A stretch of DNA of 19,932 nt from Phoronis ovalis (taxonomy: Eukaryota; Phoronida; Phoronidae). The notes under the pieces were generated by a model. That model was given only the letters and a program-made list of their open reading frames with translations. It did no database searches and had not been told where the DNA came from. The stretch spans positions 1 to 19,932 of the forward strand of contig JAOXYB010010456.1 of NCBI GenBank assembly GCA_028565635.1, given 5' to 3'. This document shows, piece after piece, positions 1 to 19,932 of this stretch. Position numbers and translations under genes: made by a program. Within the stretch, counting starts at the first letter, position 1. The number at the start of each line of letters is the position of its first letter.

Positions 1-38
1 CTACTTCTCACCAGCTATAAACTTCACTAGGGCCAGTC

Positions 39-110
39 TCTCCAACTGGCAGCATTCTTGGCTGGGGGTACACTCTCAGAGTTGTTTACAACTCACCGAA
101 TGTCTAGTTT
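39..110 (+). repeat. Left arm of 72-bp inverted repeat spanning the window
   Basis: These 72 bases match the reverse complement of 19861-19932 at 70 positions. The two mismatches fall at left-arm positions 49 and 78. Similarity stops just after CTAGTTT at 110, which marks the inner edge of the repeat. Inside the arm, 79-94 is a short perfect hairpin (GAGTTGT, TT, ACAACTC). The family is not recognised. Confidence 0.95.
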
Positions 111-633
111 AGCTTTATTTCAGATCTAATAAAAGTGATCTTTTTGAATGGAGCTATCCAAAAACTGTGTGATCCACATTTTTCCTGCCATGAACATGTT
201 TTTTCACTAGGATAAATTGTCTTGAACAATCTGTTAGCAGACACATCTAAGCCCTCAAGAATTTGAGTTTTAGTCTCACTGACAGTAATTGTAGATGAAA
301 CATTGTCCATAAATATATCATTCATTTTAATTCTAGTTCAACCAAGGCACAAAATGCACATTTTATATTTTTCAAAATTAATAAAAATGATGTATGTTTC
401 AAAAAAAGGGAAATTGATAATAAATACTCCACAGAACAATTACAATGCTTACTTTTATTTGTAAGCAAAGAGTGTTATACAATTAGAGTTTTTAAAAATA
501 TTTACTGACTGCAGCCATTTCATCGCTATTTGAATATGAAAATCTATATTTTAAAGTAATTAAGAAGCACTTGTCATACACATCGACTCATAAACACTTC
601 CACAAAGAAAGGAAACAGTGTATGTTAGTTTAA

Positions 634-639
634 TTTATT
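634..639 (-). terminator. Candidate polyadenylation signal of the nested collagen-like gene
   Basis: AATAAA on the minus strand (TTTATT on plus), about 235 bases past the stop codon of the 875-2104 gene. It is the nearest canonical hexamer that I noticed; the call is by position only. Confidence 0.4.
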
Positions 640-874
640 GTATCATGATTATTTTGCTTGGGAAGAGTATAATTATAAATAACATTAAAAAGGATTGTTT
701 GGAATCCTAAAATGTTATGCGAAACATAACTACAAATTTTATAAATGAAACATTAAGATTTTTTTAAAGTATTTATCACTAAACTCATTTTTAGCAAGCA
801 AAAAATTGGCATTCAAATATTAAAATTTTTAATTCTACAATTTTGTGAATGCAAAAAGTACTTCTTTCTGCAAA

Positions 875-2104
875 TTATTTTGTGCACACAACACAGGTTA
901 GCTCTCGACCAGATACATAATTAGGACAGAGAAGTGAACCACATTGAGCCTCTACAAGGTAGAAAAGGGCTCCATTGTGATTAGTCTTTCCTCCTTGGAT
1001 TACTTCTGGTGCCTCATCCATGCAGTTGAATGAAGATCGTTGATGTGTGTAATGTTCAGCCATCAAGTATCCATTGTACTCCTTGGTCCAGTCAGCAGGA
1101 CATTCCTTCCAAGCAGGAATCATGACATGAGTTGGCCGGTTAGGGGTGTAACAGACAGCACATGGGACATCATGATCATGAATGCTAGATAAGCCTCCTG
1201 TATTTAAGTGTGAAAAGGGTTCAGGATTGCCTGGATATATTTGGTATTCTGCTCCATAAACATACGATCCAGACTGGAAACCATCAACATATTTTGCCCA
1301 CTGTGGTACACGTGGGAGACATATCTTTTCACCACCACCACCAGTATGAGAATGTGATGACCCAGCTACCACACCTTCATATACAAGTTCAGCAGATGAC
1401 GAGCATGATTTCCTTCCCCAACGAATATAAACTGATCCACCGGTTGTAACGTTTGTTTGCGAAGTATTGACAGAATTGTGTGATCCTTGCTGATAAATTT
1501 TTTGAAGCGATTCTTTAAATGTTGATAAGATATGTTTCAGTTCTGGAGCAGATATTCCTTGACCAGCACTAAGGCCATCTCTTCCGTCTTTACCATCTCT
1601 ACCGTCCCTCCCTACTGGTCCTTGTAGACATTCGGTAATAGTTAACTGTTCAGCAGCATTATCATTCGCTTCACGCTTTTTACGAAGCATGGTGTCATTG
1701 TTAATGTTCTCAAACAAATTACTCAGTTCACTTTTTACCTCAGTTTCGCTCTTTATGTTCATAAGTTTATAAACATTTTGGCGAAGCCTTTGTATCATTT
1801 GTGTTTGTCTCATGTTGGAAAGTTCAAGCAAAGTAACCTTTTCTTCCAGTCCTGCGACTTTTTGTTCGTAAAAATTTTCTTTCTGATTGTCACGGTTATC
1901 CTGAGTATATGTTCTGTCACCATTGTAGCTTTCCAGAAAATCAAATTTCTGTTTCAATTTCTGCATTTCTAGAAACATGTCCATCACCATGACTAAGCAA
2001 GCAGTCATCATAAGCAGTAGCAAAATTCTGGCTAAACAACCACAATATTTGCTGCTGCTTCTTTTAGCTTTAGAATTGGAATAACTTTCTGGATCTTTAG
2101 CCAT
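875..2104 (-). CDS. Type II membrane protein with coiled coil, furin-like site, mini-collagen stretch and short-chain collagen C4-like domain
   Basis: Intact single-exon gene of 409 residues. The start ATG has a good context (A at -3, G at +4). In order: a basic cytoplasmic N-terminus (1-22), one hydrophobic membrane anchor (about 24-44, LARILLLLMMTACLVMV), heptad-rich likely coiled coil (about 45-130), RKKR at 141-144 fitting a furin-type site, six Gly-X-Y triplets (162-179, GPVGRDGRDGKDGRDGLS), a linker with possible N-glycosylation sites (NTS 213, NVT 218), then a cysteine-rich domain (about 224-409). That domain has ten cysteines, including CAVC at 315-318 and CVVC at 404-407, plus VYIRWGRKSC, CLPRVPQW, VMIPAWKECP and NHNGALFYLVEAQCGSLLCP. 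This pattern is typical of 'short-chain collagen C4-like' proteins, whose function is mostly unknown. I infer a surface trimer that can be shed, by analogy with other type II membrane collagens. It lies antisense in what is probably an MTHFD1 intron. The lack of introns suggests a retrocopy or an ancestrally intronless family. Confidence 0.9.
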   Translation of the reverse strand: MAKDPESYSNSKAKRSSSKYCGCLARILLLLMMTACLVMVMDMFLEMQKLKQKFDFLESYNGDRTYTQDNRDNQKENFYEQKVAGLEEKVTLLELSNMRQTQMIQRLRQNVYKLMNIKSETEVKSELSNLFENINNDTMLRKKREANDNAAEQLTITECLQGPVGRDGRDGKDGRDGLSAGQGISAPELKHILSTFKESLQKIYQQGSHNSVNTSQTNVTTGGSVYIRWGRKSCSSSAELVYEGVVAGSSHSHTGGGGEKICLPRVPQWAKYVDGFQSGSYVYGAEYQIYPGNPEPFSHLNTGGLSSIHDHDVPCAVCYTPNRPTHVMIPAWKECPADWTKEYNGYLMAEHYTHQRSSFNCMDEAPEVIQGGKTNHNGALFYLVEAQCGSLLCPNYVSGRELTCVVCTK

Positions 2105-3167
2105 GTTGCTCCAAATGGTATATTAATTGCCAGCAAATGTAAAGTATGTGTAAGGATGTTCTTCTTCGGTGGTTTGATATAGAGGTGAAATATTCTGATC
2201 ATATAATTATATTAGTTTTCAAATATTTCAATTTAAGACCATGAGGCTCTGATTTTAAACTCTCATATTAGGTGTTTGTATATCATATCAATTGATATGT
2301 TTTAGGTATACTTTTAGCTTGTCTGTAGTTTAGGGTGATAAATTAGTGGAGGTCCTCTGTATTTCCTGGTTATCATCATGGTAAACAACTATCACTTCGG
2401 GGTTCAGAGTTCTTTGTAATATTTGAACTGATAAGTGCTTTGAAGTACATATATGTACAATAATTCATTCAAGGGACACTTTGTAATGAAAATTCATTAC
2501 ACTTGTTGTAGCCCTGGGTGCAGTGATAGCTTGCTTTATTTTAGTTTTTCATTTTGTTTAGTTTAGCTTATCATTGTCCTTGGTAATGACTCTGAGTTAT
2601 GCATGTACTGTATGGTTCAGAGTAATGACTGGTATCTAATTCCTTACCTCTGGGTTGTGCCACTAGGTGTAGGCTCATCTTTAAACCTTACTAATCAGTG
2701 ATTGAAGGTTGTATAAATACACTTGCTATTTTAAATCTTATATTTTATCTTGTACTGTATATTTAATGCATAATTATGTTACAAAGTTGTGTTTTAGGTA
2801 ATAAAAATGTATTTATTAAAAAAATAATTAACCAACCAGTAAAGGTGTATGCTGGCAGTCAATAAACATTCATATTGTTAAATTTGTGAGAACAAAATTG
2901 AATATTCACTTTTGCTAGTATGTGTTTTCCCTGTAGGTTGAGCTAGTAAATATTTCAATAATCATCAAGATGGGGTCCATCATTAATTTTCTCTATCTGA
3001 ATATGAAAGTGTCAAAAAGACTTTAATTATTAAGATATACCAAAAACTATTAATATGTAAGCCTGTGTTCTTTCAGAAAATTGAGGAAAAAAGACTATGC
3101 AAATTTGTACATTTTATTTCGTTATTGTTTTAATACTGTGAATGTTATTTATATATTTTGTTACTAG
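2105..3167. other. Gap between nested gene and first visible MTHFD1 exon; intron plus nested-gene promoter region
   Basis: AT-rich sequence with no exon that I can support. Its right end is the acceptor of the first visible MTHFD1 exon (ttactag at 3161-3167). Its left part must hold the promoter of the minus-strand collagen-like gene, which has its ATG at 2104, but no convincing TATA box or initiator stands out. No upstream MTHFD1 exon is present. Confidence 0.7.
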
Positions 3168-9984
<6,817 letters not shown>

Positions 9985-10736
9985 ACATGTTACTTTTTAA
10001 CATCACTTTTTGTTATTGCAAGCTTTGAATATGAGAAGAATCATGGATAAAACACATTTATTAAGTTTGATTGTATGTAAATTATGACTGCAGTACAAAC
10101 AATGGATAGTACAAGAATTTCCTGCCTTGTTGTATAAAAAAGCTTAAAATATTGAAATTTTTAGTATTAAAGTATCCCGAGCAAAGTAATTCAGTGCTAC
10201 TTTTGATCATTAACAGACATAGAACAATTGAGATAAGTATGTGAAAAAATGTATTTAGCTTTATTAAACAAAGACGTATACTGTTTAATTACTTTCATGA
10301 ATAGTCCTTCTGTTCGGAAAAAAGTTAAATACATATTTTTAATATAATCAGCTACAGATTTTAAAGTTTGAAGCAAATTAAACTTTTGACATCATCGTAA
10401 CATTAGAGGTTGCTAGCACTGAAGATTGTGTTTTGATGATGTTAAAGGTTTGATTGCAGGCTTGAGTAGTCAAGTAAATTATACTTTGATTTTATGTTAC
10501 TGTCTATATTAGATAGGTAACAAGTGATTATTTTAATGCCACTTATTTTAAGTTTAAAATTAATTGTTTGCTTTGTTAAAAGTAATTGTACTTTTATTAA
10601 TATGCAAAACACATCGACACATAAAAAATGCTGAGAAAGATTGCTCATGAGAATATGTTTGCTCATTCACTGCTAGAAATATGCAAATCCGGTTCTTTTA
10701 ATGTAAGCATTTATAACTGTAATTATGGAGGAAGAG

Positions 10737-10742
10737 AATAAA
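10737..10742 (+). terminator. Candidate polyadenylation signal of MTHFD1
   Basis: AATAAA, 753 bases after the MTHFD1 stop, followed by T-rich sequence (tggtattttatttttc). An earlier variant ATTAAA at 10166-10171 could serve for a shorter 3' end. Confidence 0.5.
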
Positions 10743-11539
10743 AACAATTTTGATTACTATATAGCACTGGTATTTTATTTTTCAACTTGTATACGTTTTC
10801 AGTGCCATGTTTTGATTACCACTTCTCTGTGATTAGTAACATTTACAACATGAAACAAAGCAACGTTTCTCCCTCAATATGCCAACGTAATTATTTATTT
10901 GGAAAATAGTTTCAAATTTTGTATGAAAGAAATAGCAAGTTTATTTCTTACTATTTTTTCTAAGCAACAAGTGCTACAAACTTGTTGCCAGTTCAAATCT
11001 TGCTGCCATAAGAGTTGTTTTCAAATTTTTTCATGTGAGAATGAACTGCAACAGAAAAACTTATGTTAAGTTTACTTTGTACTTCTCTTTGTATTTGTAA
11101 GTAGGGGTTCCTTCCGTCTTACAAACTGCTATCAATTAGCTAATGGAAATAGCTCTGTCAAAGCTTTCTTACACATTATGCCAAGTAACAAAAATTTGTA
11201 AACATTTCGGATTGAATCCGTTTGTATATCAAGTACTAGGAGTAAAAAAGCCAAGTGCAAATCAAATTGCAAAGCACAACTTGGAAGTAAAATATTGCAT
11301 AACAAAATACACAATTGCACTCAACTCAAAATGTTGCAAGACAAAATGTAATATTATATTAGTGTAGGCTGTATAATGCAGGAAAAATCACAGACATTTC
11401 TACTAATTTAACTAGAAAATTCTATCAACAGCATTATCGTTTGATCTACCTTTTCTGAAGTTACCAGGTTTCTGCAAAACGGGCAAGGTCAGGAAAACAA
11501 TATAAAGTAATTATAATTTGTATCAATATGTGACTTCAA

Positions 11540-11545
11540 TTTATT
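11540..11545 (-). terminator. Candidate polyadenylation signal of PRPF3
   Basis: AATAAA on the minus strand (TTTATT on plus), about 126 bases past the PRPF3 stop codon, the nearest canonical hexamer. The position is typical, but there is no direct proof. Confidence 0.55.
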
Positions 11546-11670
11546 CTTGTTGCAAATGAATGTACAATCGAAATACTGTACACTGAGATTCATGCCCATG
11601 AAATGAGCATGGATAGATATCGCTCACTGTTTAGTACCCATCTCTGTACTATGGCAATGATTGTCCCTCT

Positions 11671-18892
<7,222 letters not shown>

Positions 18893-19932
18893 CTGTCAAA
18901 AGAGTTATGTAAGAACTGACAATTATGCTGTTGAAAACAAGAAAGAATATGGATGCATGCAGTATAAGTGAACTGTTATATGAGCTACATTTATTTCAAG
19001 CAAACTCACACAATATTTAAGAAAATATGTCAAACTACCAATGAAGTAAACATTACCAATAATTAGTAGAAACTTACATTAGGCCAAACCACAAAGAAAC
19101 CTTGTTTAATGGGTGCAACCTCTTCAAATTTTGGCATTTTTACTAGAAATGGACCCTGCGATTCTCACAGGTATGGTCCTCATATAGATTACAGTAGGCC
19201 AAATAAATATTATTGTCTGGGTTAAACGCTTGTATTGGAATTAATGACCGGGTGCACGCACATCAGAATTAGTACCTAGGTCAACGCTGGGATTGGAAAT
19301 ATTGCCTAGGTCAAATGCTAGAAATCTCCACTGAGAAGGCGTTTTAACAGACAAATACACAGCGGGCACAGAACATACAACGTCGACAGTACAAACATAT
19401 CTACGTCACAACGTAAGTAATCAACCGGTTACGGTTACACCCCGATTCAGGTGCATGCCTAGACGGAGTAGTGGTGGGAAATCAACTCCATTCTTTTAGT
19501 ACTATAGATAAATAAACCTTGTTTAACGAGTGTGACCGCTTCAAAAGATTTTTTTTAAATCTTTTTTTAATACTAAAAAAAGCCCAACTGACTTGGTTTT
19601 AAGGGCTCTTGTTAGGCACGTTTTTTTAAATAAAAAAACAAAAACAACTTGGTTTTTAAGGGGTTTCATCCTTTTTTTTTTGTTCTGGCCTTTGCTAGTT
19701 CTAATCTTGGTTTTTTTAAATGCTGAATCTTGATGAAAATTTTCTTCCAAAATGTGACAACCTTTTTACTGAGTGACTCAAACCCCTGGGAAAATATTTG
19801 TCAAAGGCTCACTGTGGAATTAACTGTTTTAAACAATCACTTGAAATGCAAATACAAAAAAAACTAGACATTCGGTGAGTTGTAAACAACTCCGAGAGTG
19901 TACCCCCAGCCAAGAATGCTGTCAGTTGGAGA
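18893..19932. other. Region upstream of first visible PRPF3 exon; probable 5' intron, repeat-rich
   Basis: No exon for the missing first half of the PWI domain (the conserved PWI motif) is encoded here on the minus strand, so this is most likely intron. It holds a duplicated motif (19098-19131 and 19514-19547, aaaccttgtttaa then cttcaaa), degenerate repeats around 19218-19312 (variants of aacgct, attggaa, cctaggtca), a relatively CpG-rich patch (about 19230-19460), a T-rich stretch with three degenerate copies of cttggttttt (19590-19720), and the right arm of the long inverted repeat. Confidence 0.6.
19861..19932 (-). repeat. Right arm of 72-bp inverted repeat spanning the window
   Basis: Reverse-complement partner of 39-110 with 70 of 72 bases identical. 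The inner edge is at 19861 (AAACTAGAC). The match runs up to the last base of the window, so the true repeat may extend further right. It lies upstream of the first visible PRPF3 exon, probably in that gene's 5' intron. Confidence 0.95.

Larger units (their letters stand above)
1..874. other. Probable MTHFD1 intron sequence, left part; 3' flank of the nested gene
   Basis: AT-rich DNA without a recognisable exon. No upstream MTHFD1 exon could be found here: the conserved residues that precede the first visible exon (around the GIKG motif) are not encoded on the plus strand. The stretch holds the left arm of the long inverted repeat (39-110) and a possible polyadenylation signal for the minus-strand gene (634-639). 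It belongs to an MTHFD1 intron only if the missing 5' exons lie further left. Confidence 0.6.
9985..11670. other. Convergent intergenic region with both 3' untranslated regions
   Basis: The MTHFD1 stop ends at 9984 and the PRPF3 stop ends at 11671, so this 1,686-bp region carries both 3' untranslated regions facing each other. Probable poly(A) signals at 10737-10742 (plus) and 11540-11545 (minus) leave roughly 800 bp between the transcripts. The sequence between is AT-rich with no recognised gene; the 75-codon frame at 11143-11367 (plus) resembles no family and is expected by chance. Confidence 0.7.

Noticed and set aside
104-325. 73-codon minus-strand frame next to the left inverted-repeat arm
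   Set aside because: No recognisable domain, its stop codon lies within the repeat arm, and frames of this size are common by chance in this window.
19078-19137. Minus-strand ATG followed by 20 codons and a GTAAGT donor, looking like a first PRPF3 exon
   Set aside because: Its donor is phase 0, while the next PRPF3 exon needs phase 1; joining gives an immediate stop. The sequence does not resemble a PWI domain, and part of it is repeated at 19514-19547, so it is most likely repeat DNA.

Overview
This is an AT-rich piece of an invertebrate animal genome. Both conserved genes are broken into many short exons with GT-AG introns, and most of the rest is intronic DNA littered with small transposable elements. 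The single-exon gene at 875-2104 carries a C-terminal domain of the 'short-chain collagen C4-like' type, which is expanded in molluscs and other lophotrochozoans and also occurs in sponges, cnidarians and amphioxus. My best guess is a mollusc, probably a bivalve, or another lophotrochozoan; the sequence does not prove the phylum.

Layout. (1) 3168-9984, plus strand: the last 12 exons of C-1-tetrahydrofolate synthase (MTHFD1 or its paralogue MTHFD1L), covering nearly all of the formyl-tetrahydrofolate synthetase domain. The first visible exon starts inside a glycine codon, so the 5' exons lie left of the window. (2) 875-2104, minus strand: an intact intronless gene for a predicted type II membrane protein with a coiled coil, a furin-like site, a six-triplet collagen stretch and a cysteine-rich C-terminal domain. 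If the window is contiguous with the missing 5' exons of MTHFD1, this gene is nested antisense inside an MTHFD1 intron. (3) 11671-18892, minus strand: 15 exons of the U4/U6 snRNP splicing factor PRPF3, complete except for about 50 N-terminal residues (first half of the PWI domain), which should lie right of the window. MTHFD1 and PRPF3 are convergent, with 1,686 bp between their stop codons. Neither shows frameshifts or in-frame stops after splicing.

Repeats. Three terminal-inverted-repeat elements without coding capacity lie in introns (5821-6111, 6222-6484, 17162-18034). The second contains an internal 119-bp tandem duplication. A tRNA-derived SINE starts a few bases after an MTHFD1 splice donor (about 7670-7935). 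A 72-bp sequence near the left edge (39-110) recurs inverted at the right edge (19861-19932) with 70 of 72 bases identical, so the whole interval is bracketed by facing copies of one repeat, each on the 5' side of one of the convergent genes.

The genes are not a functional system. One serves one-carbon metabolism, one serves pre-mRNA splicing, and the nested gene is a cell-surface or shed protein. I found no evidence of a new multi-gene system. The most interesting points are the nested gene and its domain order, the facing inverted repeats, and the unusual small transposons.
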